Of a stretch of 64,000 bases of DNA, positions 34,079-43,046 are shown piece by piece. The stretch's first letter is position 1. The number at the start of each line of letters is the position of its first letter. The notes under the pieces were generated by a model that was not told the origin of the DNA, did no database searches, and saw only the letters and a program-made list of their open reading frames with translations. The stretch comes from Nocardia alba NBRC 108234 (lineage in GTDB: Bacteria; Actinomycetota; Actinomycetes; Mycobacteriales; Mycobacteriaceae), in assembly GCF_001612665.1 (NCBI RefSeq), contig NZ_BDAX01000019.1, forward strand, positions 1 through 64,000, written 5' to 3'. Made by a program: the position numbers and the translations under genes.

Positions 34079-35722
34079 CTACGCCGAGCCCGCTTCCGCG
34101 TGCTCGTCGGCGGGCCGCTCATCGGTCTGCGACTTGGCCCAGCGGTAGTCCGGCTTGCCCGCGGGCGAGCGCTTGATCTCGTCGACGAACCACAGGCTGC
34201 GCGGCTGCTTGTACGACGCGATCTCCTGTGCCAGTACCGGTTTCAGGTCGGCCAGGGTGGGGCGGTTCGCGCCGCGACACTGGACCACGGCGACCACTCG
34301 CTGGCCCCAGCGAGCGTCATCGACACCGACAACCAGCGCGTCGAAGATCTCGGGGTGCGCCTTGAGGGCGCCCTCCACCTCTTCGGGGTAGATCTTCTCG
34401 CCACCGCTGTTGATGCTCACCGAACCACGGCCGAGCATCGTGACCGAGCCGTCCTCCTCGACGCGGGCGTAGTCACCGGGGATCGCGAAACGCACCCCGT
34501 TGAACTCCTTGAACGTCGCGGCCGACTTGACCTCGTCCTTGTAGTAGCCGAGCGGGATGTGCCCGCTGCGCGCCAGCAGACCGACGACGCCGGAACCCGG
34601 TTCGACCGGATTGCCCTCCTCGTCGAGCACCTGGGTGGCCGCGTCGATCTTCACCCGGGGACCACCGGTGTGGGTGGCACCCTTGGCGACCAGCGAAAGC
34701 CCACCGAAGCCGGTTTCCGAGGAGCCGATGGAGTCGGAGATCATCCGGTTGGGCAGCACCTCGAGGAACTTGTCCTTGAGCGAGGGCGAGAACAGCGCCG
34801 CGCTGCTGGCCAGCACATACAGGGTCGAAAGATCATAGGGCTCACCGGTTTCCGGGTTGCCTTCGGCGAGCGCGTCGAGCATCGGGCGCGCCATCGCGTC
34901 ACCGGTGATGAAGATCAGGTTGATGCCGTGCTTGTCGACGGCCTGCCAGACCCCGTGCCCGCTGAACTCGGGAATCATCACGGCCTTGCCACCGCCGAAC
35001 AGGCTGTGGAAGGTGGCCCACTGCGAGCCGCCGTGGATCATCGGCGGGATCGGGAAGCGCACCATCTGCGGGTTGGCCGCGCCGATTTTGGCCAGCTCCC
35101 ATTCGTCCTTGGTGTACTCGCCGGTGACGAAGTTGATGCCGGCGCCGAGCACCCGCCAGACATCCTCGTGCCGCCACATCACGCCCTTGGGCAGACCCGT
35201 GGTGCCGCCGGTGTAGAGCATGTAGATGTCGTCGGGCGAGCGCTCCCCGAAGTCACGTTCACCCGACGCGCCTGCCAACGCCGCCTCGTACTCCACGGTG
35301 TCGACTCCGGTGGGGCCGTCGGTGCCGTCGTCGACGACGATCACCGTTTTCAGGCCGGGCACCTTGTCGCGCACCGCCGCCACCTTGTCGGTGTAGCGGC
35401 GCTCGTGGATCAGCGCGACCATGTCGGAGTTGTCGAAGATGTGCAGTAACTCGTTCTCGATGTAGCGGAAGTTGACGTTGATCATCACCGCCCGCGCCTT
35501 GAAAACGGCCACCATCGCCTCGACGGCCTCGACGGTGTTCCTGGAATAGATTCCGACTTTGTCGCCGGGACGCACACCCTGTTCCAGCAGGTAGTGGGCC
35601 AACTTGTTGGCCCGCTCCTCCAGTTCGGCGTAGGTCGACTCTCGATGTTCGCCGACCAGCACGATCCGGTCGGGCATCAAGTCGACGGCATGTTCGACGA
35701 GATCGGCTATGTTGTAGCTCAC
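34079..35722 (-). CDS. fadD19: Steroid-C24/C26-type acyl-CoA ligase FadD19
   Basis: 547 aa from a GTG at the sequence SYNIADLVEHAVDLMPDR; a longer in-frame start would run through the KstR site. The AMP-binding motif is YTGGTTGLPKGVMW. GDYARVEEDGSVTMLGRG and the C-terminal Lys region SPAGKPDYRWAK are present. Length and start match FadD19 (Rv3515c), which activates the sterol side chain with CoA. It is divergent from echA19, as in M. tuberculosis. Confidence 0.9.
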   Translation of the reverse strand: MSYNIADLVEHAVDLMPDRIVLVGEHRESTYAELEERANKLAHYLLEQGVRPGDKVGIYSRNTVEAVEAMVAVFKARAVMINVNFRYIENELLHIFDNSDMVALIHERRYTDKVAAVRDKVPGLKTVIVVDDGTDGPTGVDTVEYEAALAGASGERDFGERSPDDIYMLYTGGTTGLPKGVMWRHEDVWRVLGAGINFVTGEYTKDEWELAKIGAANPQMVRFPIPPMIHGGSQWATFHSLFGGGKAVMIPEFSGHGVWQAVDKHGINLIFITGDAMARPMLDALAEGNPETGEPYDLSTLYVLASSAALFSPSLKDKFLEVLPNRMISDSIGSSETGFGGLSLVAKGATHTGGPRVKIDAATQVLDEEGNPVEPGSGVVGLLARSGHIPLGYYKDEVKSAATFKEFNGVRFAIPGDYARVEEDGSVTMLGRGSVSINSGGEKIYPEEVEGALKAHPEIFDALVVGVDDARWGQRVVAVVQCRGANRPTLADLKPVLAQEIASYKQPRSLWFVDEIKRSPAGKPDYRWAKSQTDERPADEHAEAGSA

Positions 35723-35733
35723 AAGGACAAAAA

Positions 35734-35747
35734 TAGAACGTGTTACT
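35734..35747. promoter_or_regulatory. KstR-like site between fadD19 and echA19
   Basis: tagaacgtgttact matches the KstR consensus except for the final A. It lies 12 bases before the fadD19 start and 37 before echA19. Confidence 0.72.
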
Positions 35748-35783
35748 GTTTCTGACAAGACTCAACTTGTCAGGAGTACGAAA

Positions 35784-36566
35784 ATGGCCCACTGCCTGGT
35801 CGAGAAGCGCGACCATGTCCTCATCGTCACCATGAATCGCCCGGAGGCGCGCAACGCCCTGTCCGGCGAGATGATGGCGATCATGCGCGACGCCTGGGAC
35901 CAGGTGGACAGCGATCCCGATATCCGCGTCGCGATCCTCACCGGTGCCGGCGGGGCCTTCTGCGCCGGAATGGATTTGAAGGCGATGAGCTCGCAGCATC
36001 CCGGCGACACCGCTGCCTCCGGCAGCTGGGACCCCGCCTACCTCCCCGCGCTGCTGAAGGGCCGGCGACTGGCCAAGCCCCTGATCGCGGCCGTCGAGGG
36101 CGCGGCTATCGCGGGTGGCACCGAGATCCTGCAGGGCACCGACCTGCGCGTGGCCGGGGAAAGCGCCAAGTTCGGTGTCTCCGAGGCCCGCTGGGGCCTG
36201 TTCCCGCTCGGCGGTTCCGCAGTGCGGCTGGCCCGCCAGATCCCGTACACGGTGGCCGCCGACCTGCTGCTCACCGGTCGCCACATCACCGCCGCCGAGG
36301 CCAAGGAGATCGGCCTGATCGGACACGTAGTCCCCGACGGAACCGCCCTCGACAAGGCCTTGGCGCTCGCCGCCCAGATCGCCGACAACGGCCCACTCGC
36401 CGTCCAAGCAATGCTGCGCACCCTGCGCGAAACCGAGGCCATGCCGGAAAACGAGGCCTTCCCCATCGAGGCGAAAATCGGCATCGAGGTCTTCAGATCA
36501 GCCGACGCCAAAGAAGGCCCAAAAGCCTTCGCAGAAAAGCGCAAGCCGAACTTCACCGGCTCCTAA
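35784..36566 (+). CDS. echA19: Enoyl-CoA hydratase EchA19
   Basis: 260 aa crotonase. LTGAGGAFCAGMDLKAM forms the oxyanion loop. The catalytic region is VEGAAIAGGTEI...FGVSEARWGLFPLGG. It is in the position of Rv3516, which hydrates the steroid enoyl-CoA in side-chain beta-oxidation. Confidence 0.93.
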   Translation: MAHCLVEKRDHVLIVTMNRPEARNALSGEMMAIMRDAWDQVDSDPDIRVAILTGAGGAFCAGMDLKAMSSQHPGDTAASGSWDPAYLPALLKGRRLAKPLIAAVEGAAIAGGTEILQGTDLRVAGESAKFGVSEARWGLFPLGGSAVRLARQIPYTVAADLLLTGRHITAAEAKEIGLIGHVVPDGTALDKALALAAQIADNGPLAVQAMLRTLRETEAMPENEAFPIEAKIGIEVFRSADAKEGPKAFAEKRKPNFTGS

Positions 36567-36619
36567 CCCCGTGAACCCGAACCCGCCGTGACCGCACTCC
36601 CAACCCCCCACGACCCGAC

Positions 36620-36770
36620 CTCGAGGAGGGTCCGCCGCGCAGCGGCGTAGCGGCCCGGCCGCGAGTCAGCCGCCGTTGCGTCCGCGGCGAAGCCGCCAGC
36701 AACGGTGGCTGACTCGCGGCCCCCCAGGGGCCGCGCTCGAGCGCGCCAGCGCTCCAAAAACACAGCGTCA
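36620..36770. repeat. Three-hairpin intergenic element, copy A
   Basis: Hairpin 1 (36633-36647): stem CGCCG/CGGCG, loop CGCAG. Hairpin 2 (36657-36679 with 36699-36721): 23-bp arms with one G-U. Hairpin 3 (36739-36754): GAGCGC-gcca-GCGCTC, then an A-rich run. Copy B at 45565-45710 has the same order, the same loop 1 and an identical hairpin 3. It fills most of the convergent gap between echA19 and the VOC gene. Confidence 0.75.
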
Positions 36771-36816
36771 AACCACCTGGGACTACTACACCCCGGTCCC
36801 TACACACACCCGAACC

Positions 36817-37233
36817 TCATGCCCCCGGGTAATCCATGTAGAACGGCTCCCACTGATGCCCATCCGGATCGATGAACGTCCGACCGTGCATCCCCACCTG
36901 AGCCTCCTGCGCACGCTTATCGTCATTGGTCTCCTCGGTAGCACCCGCCGCAACAGCAGCATCGGTCAACACATCCACCTCCTCAGCACTGCCCAACGAC
37001 AGCGCATACCCCGCAGCCGCGGTGTTGATGGTGTCGGCGATCGGCCGCGTACTGAAGGTCGAGAAGAACGGCTTGGTCAGCAGCATCAGGCAGATGTTGT
37101 CGTCGATGACGATGCACGACGCGTTCTGATCGGTGAAGTCCTCGTTCACCTTCCAGCCGAGCGCCTCGTAGAAGGCTTTGGAGCGGTCGAGGTCGGCGAC
37201 TGGCAGGTTGACGAAGATCATCTTGTTGCTCAT
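36817..37233 (-). CDS. VOC-family (glyoxalase-like) protein
   Basis: 138 aa from the ATG at MSNKMIFVNLPVADLDRSKA. Two beta-alpha-beta-beta-beta units are seen: FYEALGWKVNEDFTDQN in the first and GRTFIDPDGHQWEPFYMD in the second. Metal-dependent enzymes or binding proteins share this fold; substrate unknown. It is divergent from an ECF sigma factor gene, which may control it. Confidence 0.88.
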   Translation of the reverse strand: MSNKMIFVNLPVADLDRSKAFYEALGWKVNEDFTDQNASCIVIDDNICLMLLTKPFFSTFSTRPIADTINTAAAGYALSLGSAEEVDVLTDAAVAAGATEETNDDKRAQEAQVGMHGRTFIDPDGHQWEPFYMDYPGA

Positions 37234-37371
37234 GGGATCGGCCTTTCGGGCGTCGTTGCGGTCTCGAACATGTAGACGTGGCGGTCGACGCGGATTCATC
37301 GCATCCCGTGAAATCGCGATAGTCCGTTTTCGCCCCTGTCGACTGTCGGACCCCTGTGGCATCGTGAAACT

Positions 37372-38370
37372 ATGACCGACGCCACAACCGCCACCACCGG
37401 CCCCGATCCCGCTGTCCTGGCCGAATTCGAGACGCATCGGCGCGAGTTGTGCGCGTATGCCTACCGCATGCTCGGTTCCTCGTTCGAGGCCGAAGACGCC
37501 GTGCAGGAAACATTCACCCGCGCCTGGCGCTCCTACGATTCCTTCGAGGGCCGCGCGAGTCTGCGCTCGTGGCTCTACAAGATCGCCACCAATATCTGTC
37601 TGGACATGCTCGACCGTCCACAGAGTCGCGCCAGACCGATGGATCTCAACGGGCCGGGCCGCCCGGATTCACCACTGCCGATGCCACAGCCCGATTATGT
37701 GTGGATCGAACCGATCCCGAACGGGCTGGCCTTCGGCGCCGATCCGGCCGAGCACGCTTCCACCCGGGATACGCTGCGGCTGGCCTTCGTCGCGGCCTGC
37801 CAGCACCTGCCCGCCACCCAGCGCGCGATCCTGATCATGCGTGAGGTGCTTCGCTTCTCCGCGGGTGAGACCGCCGAGGCGCTGATGATGTCGCCCGCGT
37901 CGGTGAACAGCGCGCTCCAGCGGGCCAGGGCCACCATGTCCAAAGTGCAGCCGACCGTGTCCGACAGTTTCGACGAGACCGATCCCGGTCAGCGTAAACT
38001 CATCGACGATTTCGTCACGGCGTTCGAGGCCTACGACATGGACGCGCTCACCACGCTGCTCAAAGCCGATGTGGCGCTGTCGATGCCGCCGTTCGATCTC
38101 TGGATCTCGGGCCCGGAGAACGTGGCCGCGTTCATGCTCAGCACGGGCAGCGCGTGCCGCAATTCGCGGATGGTGCCGCTGGTCGGCGCCAACGGTTCGC
38201 CCGCCTTCGGCCATTACAAGCCGAGCGAGGAACCCGGCGTCTGGGTGCCGTGGTCGATCACGGTGCTCGAACTGGAGGGCGACACGATCGCCGGCCTCAA
38301 CTTCTTCCTCGACACCCAGCGCCTGTTCCCGCTCTTCGGGCTCGAACCGCAGTGGCGCGAGCCCGTCTGA
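37372..38370 (+). CDS. ECF sigma factor with C-terminal SnoaL-like domain (SigG type)
   Basis: 332 aa. Sigma2 (about 20-90, YAYRMLGSSFEAEDAVQETF) and sigma4 (about 130-195, HLPATQRAILIMREVLRFSA) are followed by an NTF2/SnoaL-like extension (about 205-325, LIDDFVTAFEAYDMDALTTL). This layout is shared by SigG and related ECF groups without a classical anti-sigma factor. It neighbours a divergent VOC gene, a frequent association. I do not assign a symbol. Confidence 0.88.
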   Translation: MTDATTATTGPDPAVLAEFETHRRELCAYAYRMLGSSFEAEDAVQETFTRAWRSYDSFEGRASLRSWLYKIATNICLDMLDRPQSRARPMDLNGPGRPDSPLPMPQPDYVWIEPIPNGLAFGADPAEHASTRDTLRLAFVAACQHLPATQRAILIMREVLRFSAGETAEALMMSPASVNSALQRARATMSKVQPTVSDSFDETDPGQRKLIDDFVTAFEAYDMDALTTLLKADVALSMPPFDLWISGPENVAAFMLSTGSACRNSRMVPLVGANGSPAFGHYKPSEEPGVWVPWSITVLELEGDTIAGLNFFLDTQRLFPLFGLEPQWREPV

Positions 38371-38383
38371 GCGGCAAGGGTTT

Positions 38384-39919
38384 TCACAGCAGGCGGCGCT
38401 TGTACAGCTTTCCGTTGGGATCGCGGGGCAGCTCCGCGCGGTATTCCACCGTGCGGGGCAGCTTGTACTTGGCGAGCTGACCGGCGGCGAATTCGAGGAT
38501 GTCGGCGGTGAGTTCGTCGTCGCCCTCGATGCCCTCGACCGGCTGCACGAAGGCCTTCACCTGCTGACCCCAATCCGGGTCGGGTACACCGAGAACCGCC
38601 ACATCGGCGATCTTCGGGTGGCTCATCAGCACGCCTTCGATCTCGGCCGGGTAGATGTTCACCCCGCCCGAGAGGATGAGGTCCGAGCGTCGATCGCAGA
38701 GGAACAGGTAGCCGTCGGCGTCGAAGTAGCCGATGTCGCCGACGGTGAACATCTCACCGACGCGCGACTCCTCGGTCTTCTCCTTGGCCTTGTGGTATTC
38801 GAAGCTGGACGCGCCCATCTTCATGTAGATCAGGCCCTCTTTGCCCGCGGGCAGTTCGGTGCCGTCCTGCTCGTCGAGCACCTTCACCACCGACCACGGC
38901 CACGACTTGCCCACCGAGCCCGGCTTCTCCAGCCATTCGGCGCCGCTGATCACCGTGCCGCCGCCCTCGGTCGCGGCGTAGTACTCGGTGACGACCGGCC
39001 CCCACCACTCGAGCATGCGTCGCTTGGTGTCCGGCGGGCACGGCGCCGCACCGTGGATCATGCTGCGCAACGAGGACATGTCGTAGCGGGCCCGCACCTC
39101 GTCGGGCAGGGCCAGCAGCCGGTTGAACTGCGTCGGCACCATGTGGCTGTGGGTGACCTTGTACTTCTCGATCAGCGCGAGCATGCCCTCGGCGTCCCAG
39201 CGATCCATCAGCACGAGCTTGTGCCCCATCTGGATCGAGATCGTCGAGTTGTTCAGCACGGCCGTGTGATAGAGCGGCGAGCCGCAGATGTGCACGTGAT
39301 CGTCGTAGGGACCGAGGCCGAACAGACTGAAGTAGGCCTGATTCGCCGCGGGCACGACATCGGGATCGGCACCGGTCAGTGGGCGGCGAACGCCCTTGGG
39401 CCGACCGGTCGTGCCCGAGGTGTAGAGCATCGGCGCGCCGATGGACCGCTCGTCGGGGCGACCGGTGTCGGCGGCGCCGAGCCACGACACCGGCCGGAAC
39501 CCGGGGATCGTGCCCGCCGAGAAGCGGACATCGGCGGACAGTTCCGCGAGGTCGGCGGCCTCGGCCGCGGTGTCGGCGAACCGTTCACTGGCCAGGAACG
39601 CCGAGGCCTCGCTGTCGCCGAGGATGTAGGCGATCTCCGGCGCGGTGAGGTGCCAGTTCACCGCGACGATGTAGAAACCGGACTGGTAGGCGGCGAAGTA
39701 CGCGGCGATCGCCTCGACCCCGTTGTGCAGCATGCTGACCACCACGTCGCCGGTGCGCAATCCGATGCCGCGTAGTCCGTTGGCGTAACGGTTGGCGAGA
39801 GTGGCCAATTCTCGATAGCTGACCTCCCTACCGTCCGGGTCGACGAGGGCGATGCGTTCGGGATCGGCCTCGGCGATATTCCACAGTCCGAGGACTTCCG
39901 TTGTCTGCTGGCTGCTCAC
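38384..39919 (-). CDS. Acyl-CoA synthetase of the KstR cluster
   Basis: 511 aa ANL enzyme: YTSGTTGRPKGVRRP for AMP binding, YYAATEGGGTVISG, GDIGYFDADGYLFLCDRRSD, and the C-terminal Lys in LPRDPNGKLYKRRL. It resembles bile-acid or steroid CoA ligases and FadD17-size enzymes more than FadD19, but I cannot pick one. A perfect KstR site lies 10 bases before its ATG, within the end of the next gene. Confidence 0.88.
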   Translation of the reverse strand: MSSQQTTEVLGLWNIAEADPERIALVDPDGREVSYRELATLANRYANGLRGIGLRTGDVVVSMLHNGVEAIAAYFAAYQSGFYIVAVNWHLTAPEIAYILGDSEASAFLASERFADTAAEAADLAELSADVRFSAGTIPGFRPVSWLGAADTGRPDERSIGAPMLYTSGTTGRPKGVRRPLTGADPDVVPAANQAYFSLFGLGPYDDHVHICGSPLYHTAVLNNSTISIQMGHKLVLMDRWDAEGMLALIEKYKVTHSHMVPTQFNRLLALPDEVRARYDMSSLRSMIHGAAPCPPDTKRRMLEWWGPVVTEYYAATEGGGTVISGAEWLEKPGSVGKSWPWSVVKVLDEQDGTELPAGKEGLIYMKMGASSFEYHKAKEKTEESRVGEMFTVGDIGYFDADGYLFLCDRRSDLILSGGVNIYPAEIEGVLMSHPKIADVAVLGVPDPDWGQQVKAFVQPVEGIEGDDELTADILEFAAGQLAKYKLPRTVEYRAELPRDPNGKLYKRRLL

Positions 39920-39929
39920 CCTTCGAATC

Positions 39930-39943
39930 TAGAACGTGTTCTA
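39930..39943. promoter_or_regulatory. KstR operator before the second acyl-CoA synthetase
   Basis: tagaacgtgttcta is a perfect KstR consensus and a perfect palindrome. It overlaps the stop codon of the F420 oxidoreductase gene, giving the ligase its own steroid-responsive promoter. Confidence 0.85.
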
Positions 39944-40978
39944 CATGGCGGCAAGGGGTTGGAGCCTACGCATTTGTTCGGCATCGGAGACCGAGATCAG
40001 CATCATCGTCACGCCCGCGTCCTCCCATTCCTTCAACCGGGAGCGCACATGGGCCTCGTCGCCGAAGATCGCGGTGTCGGTGATCAGCTCGTCGGGCACC
40101 GCCGCCGCGGCCTCGGCCTTGCGCCCCGCCTGGAACAGCGCGGAGATCTCGTCCACCTCGGCGCCGTAGCCCATCCGCTTGTACACCTGGGCGTGGAAGT
40201 TCAGCTCGGGCGCGCCCATGCCGCCGATGTAGAGAGCGCTCACCCAGCGCATCCGCTCGATCTCCGCCGCCGGATCGTCGGTGATCACCACCTGCGCGCT
40301 GGCCGCGATCTCGAAATCGTCGCGCGAACGGCGCGCGCCCGACCGCGCGAAGCCCTCGTCGAGCCACTCGTTGTACATCCCGGCCAGTCGGGGTGCGTAG
40401 TAGATCGCGAGCCAGCCGTCGGCGATCTCAGCGGTCTGCGCGACGTTCTTGGGACCCTCCGCACCCAGCCAGATCGGCAGCTCAGCGCGCAGCGGATGCA
40501 CGATCGGCTTGAGTGGCTTGCCGAGCCCGGTCGCGCCGGGGCCGGTGTACGGAAGTCCGTAGTGCTGACCGTCCGAGGTCACCGGAGCCTCGCGGGCCAG
40601 TACCTTGCGCACGATGTCGACGTACTCGCGCGTGCGTCGCAGCGGCTGCGCGAACGGCTGCCCGTACCAGCCCTCCACCACCTGCGGACCGGAGACGCCG
40701 AGGCCGAGAATGGCCCGGCCGCCGCTGAGGTGATCCAGCGTGAGCGCGTGCATCGCCGCCGCCGCGGGGGTACGCGCCGACAACTGAGCGACGGAGGTGC
40801 CCAGGCGCACGCGCTCGGTGGACGACCCCCACCAGGCCAGCGGGGTGAAGGCGTCCGAGCCCCACGATTCGGCGGCGAACACCGCGTCGAAGCCCGTCTC
40901 CTCGGCCGCGATCACCAACTCGCCCGCGTTGACGGGCGGCTGCGCGCCCCAGTATCCGAGCTGAAGTCCGAATTTCAT
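39941..40978 (-). CDS. LLM-class F420-dependent oxidoreductase (Rv3520c-like)
   Basis: 345 aa luciferase-like TIM barrel. MKFGLQLGYWGAQPP, TPLAWWGSSTERVRLGTSVA and AMHALTLDHLSGGRAILGLG are typical of F420-binding LLM enzymes. It is placed as Rv3520c is, divergent from the DUF35-ltp genes. Steroid-related redox chemistry is likely but its reaction is unknown. Confidence 0.87.
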   Translation of the reverse strand: MKFGLQLGYWGAQPPVNAGELVIAAEETGFDAVFAAESWGSDAFTPLAWWGSSTERVRLGTSVAQLSARTPAAAAMHALTLDHLSGGRAILGLGVSGPQVVEGWYGQPFAQPLRRTREYVDIVRKVLAREAPVTSDGQHYGLPYTGPGATGLGKPLKPIVHPLRAELPIWLGAEGPKNVAQTAEIADGWLAIYYAPRLAGMYNEWLDEGFARSGARRSRDDFEIAASAQVVITDDPAAEIERMRWVSALYIGGMGAPELNFHAQVYKRMGYGAEVDEISALFQAGRKAEAAAAVPDELITDTAIFGDEAHVRSRLKEWEDAGVTMMLISVSDAEQMRRLQPLAAM

Positions 40979-41015
40979 GATCGGCGCCCTTTCGGCGAAT
41001 GCTTGCGAGCAGAAT

Positions 41016-41029
41016 AAGAACCTGTTCTA
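41016..41029. promoter_or_regulatory. KstR-like site between the LLM gene and the DUF35-ltp operon
   Basis: aagaacctgttcta matches all fixed positions except the first T. It can serve both divergent units. Confidence 0.72.
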
Positions 41030-41038
41030 CTCGATATC

Positions 41039-42004
41039 GTGACCCAGGGGAATACCGCAGTGGAAGTATTGAGTGCACCCCTGAGGGTGCGATTCGACTA
41101 CACCAGGTCCGTCGGACCCATCATCGGCGCCTTTCTGACCGGACTGCGCGAACGCCGGATACTCGGCGCGCGCGGCAGCGACGGGCGAATACTCGTGCCA
41201 CCGCCAGAATACGATCCACACACCAGCGCGGCGCTGGCCGAACTGGTCGAGGTGGCGGCGACCGGCACCGTCACGTCCTGGACGTGGGTGTCCGAGCCAT
41301 TGCCCGGCCAGCCCTTCGACCGCCCGTTCGCGTGGGGGCTGATCCAGCTCGACGGCGCCGACACCGCCCTGCTGCACGCCCTCGACGTGACCGATCCCGG
41401 ACAACTCAGCACCGGAATGCGGGTCAGTGCCCGCTGGGCCGACGAGCGCACCGGCCGCATCCAGGACATCGCCTACTTCGAACCGGGCGAGGCCACCAGC
41501 CCCGCCGACTATTCCGAACAAGCGCCGATCACCATCCTGACCACGCCCGTCGACCTCGACTACAAGCACACCGCCTCTCCGCAGGAGAGCGTCTACCTGC
41601 GCGGGCTGGCCGAGGGCAAGCTCATCGGCGGCCGTTCCGAAGCGGGCGGGCGGGTGTACTTCCCGCCGCGCGGCGCCAATCCGACCGACGGCAAACCCAC
41701 CGACGACCTGGTCGAGCTGCCCGACAAGGGCACGGTGACCACGTTCTGCATCGTCAATGTGCCGTTCCTCGGCCAGCGGATCAAGCCTCCGTACGTGGCC
41801 GCCTACGTGCTCCTCGACGGCGCCGACATCCCGGTCCTGCACCTGATCCTCGGCTGCGAGGCCGACGAGGTGCGGATGGGTATGCAGGTCGAGGCGGTGT
41901 GGAAACCCCGCGAGGAGTGGGGCCACACGCTGGCCAATATCGACCACTTCCGGCCCACCGGGGAGCCAGACGCTCCCTACGAGTCCTACCAGCACCACCT
42001 CTAG
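41039..42004 (+). CDS. DUF35 OB-fold protein, tandem domains (Rv3521-like)
   Basis: 321 aa with GTG start. Two DUF35 units lie in tandem (about 20-150 and 165-300); both contain the RGRI/GGR.YFPP-type strand (GSDGRILVPPPEYD; EAGGRVYFPPRGAN). The zinc-ribbon cysteines of many DUF35 proteins are missing. DUF35 proteins partner with thiolase-like lipid-transfer proteins to form steroid aldolases or hydratase-aldolase complexes. The next two genes encode such proteins. Confidence 0.82.
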   Translation: MTQGNTAVEVLSAPLRVRFDYTRSVGPIIGAFLTGLRERRILGARGSDGRILVPPPEYDPHTSAALAELVEVAATGTVTSWTWVSEPLPGQPFDRPFAWGLIQLDGADTALLHALDVTDPGQLSTGMRVSARWADERTGRIQDIAYFEPGEATSPADYSEQAPITILTTPVDLDYKHTASPQESVYLRGLAEGKLIGGRSEAGGRVYFPPRGANPTDGKPTDDLVELPDKGTVTTFCIVNVPFLGQRIKPPYVAAYVLLDGADIPVLHLILGCEADEVRMGMQVEAVWKPREEWGHTLANIDHFRPTGEPDAPYESYQHHL

Positions 42005-42014
42005 AGAGGCGACG

Positions 42015-43046
42015 TTGACCACATCAGCATCCTCCGGCAGCGACGCGAGCCTGCCCGAGATCGCGGTGGTGGGCTTCGCCCACGCACCACATGTCCCCGA
42101 AACCTTCGGCACCACCAACGGTGTCGAGATGCTCGTGCCGTGCTTCCAGCAGCTCTACGCCGAGCTCGGCATCACCAAGGCCGATATCGACTTCTGGTGC
42201 TCGGGGTCCTCCGACTTCCTCGCCGGTCGCGCGTTCTCGTTCATCTCGGCGATCGACGCGATCGGCGCCGTTCCCCCGATCAACGAGTCGCACGTGGAGA
42301 TGGACGCCGCGTGGGCGCTCTACGAAGCGTGGGTGAAACTGCGTTCCGGCCAGGCGCAGACCGCACTCGTGTACGGCTTCGGCAAGTCGTCGGCCGGCAC
42401 GCTGCGCCAGGTGCTGACCATGCAGCTCGACCCCTACCTGGTCGCGCCGCTGTGGCCCGACGCGGTCTCGATCGCCGGCTTGCAGGCGCGTGCCGGTCTG
42501 GATTCGGGCCGGTGGACCGAGCAGGACATGGCGGCCGTCGCGGGCGGTGACCTCGGCGCGCCCTACGTGGCCGACCCGCTGCGCGCCCACGACATCGCGC
42601 CGATCACCGACGGCGCGGCCGCGATCGTGCTCGCGGTCGGCGATCGCGCGCGCGAGCTCTGCGAGCGGCCCGCGTGGATCACTGGAATCGCGCACAACAT
42701 CGACGCCCAGGCACTGGGCGGTCGCGATCTGACCCGCTCCCCCTCCACCACCAAGGCGGCCGCGGCGGCGACCGGCGGCAACACCAGCTTCGACGTCGCC
42801 GAACTGCACGCGCCGTTCAGCCACCAGCAGCTGATTCTCGCCGAGGCGATCGGGCTGTCCGCGGACACCCGCATCAACCCCTCCGGCGGCGCCCTCGCCG
42901 CGAACCCGATGTTCGCGGCGGGTCTCGAACGAATCGGCAACGCAGCCAAAGCCATCATGTCCGGCTCCGCGAACCGGACCCTCGCTCATGCGACCAGCGG
43001 CCCTGCGCTGCAACAGAATCTGGTCGCCGTCATGGAGGTCCAGTGA
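42015..43046 (+). CDS. ltp4: Thiolase-fold lipid-transfer protein Ltp4
   Basis: 343 aa with a TTG start, supported by AGAGAGG five bases upstream. Thiolase fold without the usual nucleophilic Cys region. WCSGSSDFLAGRAFSFIS and the C-terminal NPSGGALAANPMFAAGLERI are seen. It is in Rv3522 position, between DUF35 and ltp3, and overlaps ltp3 by four bases. Probably one half of a heteromeric aldolase-type enzyme. Confidence 0.83.
   Translation: MTTSASSGSDASLPEIAVVGFAHAPHVPETFGTTNGVEMLVPCFQQLYAELGITKADIDFWCSGSSDFLAGRAFSFISAIDAIGAVPPINESHVEMDAAWALYEAWVKLRSGQAQTALVYGFGKSSAGTLRQVLTMQLDPYLVAPLWPDAVSIAGLQARAGLDSGRWTEQDMAAVAGGDLGAPYVADPLRAHDIAPITDGAAAIVLAVGDRARELCERPAWITGIAHNIDAQALGGRDLTRSPSTTKAAAAATGGNTSFDVAELHAPFSHQQLILAEAIGLSADTRINPSGGALAANPMFAAGLERIGNAAKAIMSGSANRTLAHATSGPALQQNLVAVMEVQ

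Noticed and set aside
36620..36770. Three-hairpin element as an insertion-sequence end
   Set aside because: No transposase or target-site duplication; hairpin structure, not terminal repeats, is conserved.
38384..39919. Assigning the second acyl-CoA ligase as fadD17
   Set aside because: Size is similar, but position and strand differ from Rv3506 and I could not confirm it by alignment.
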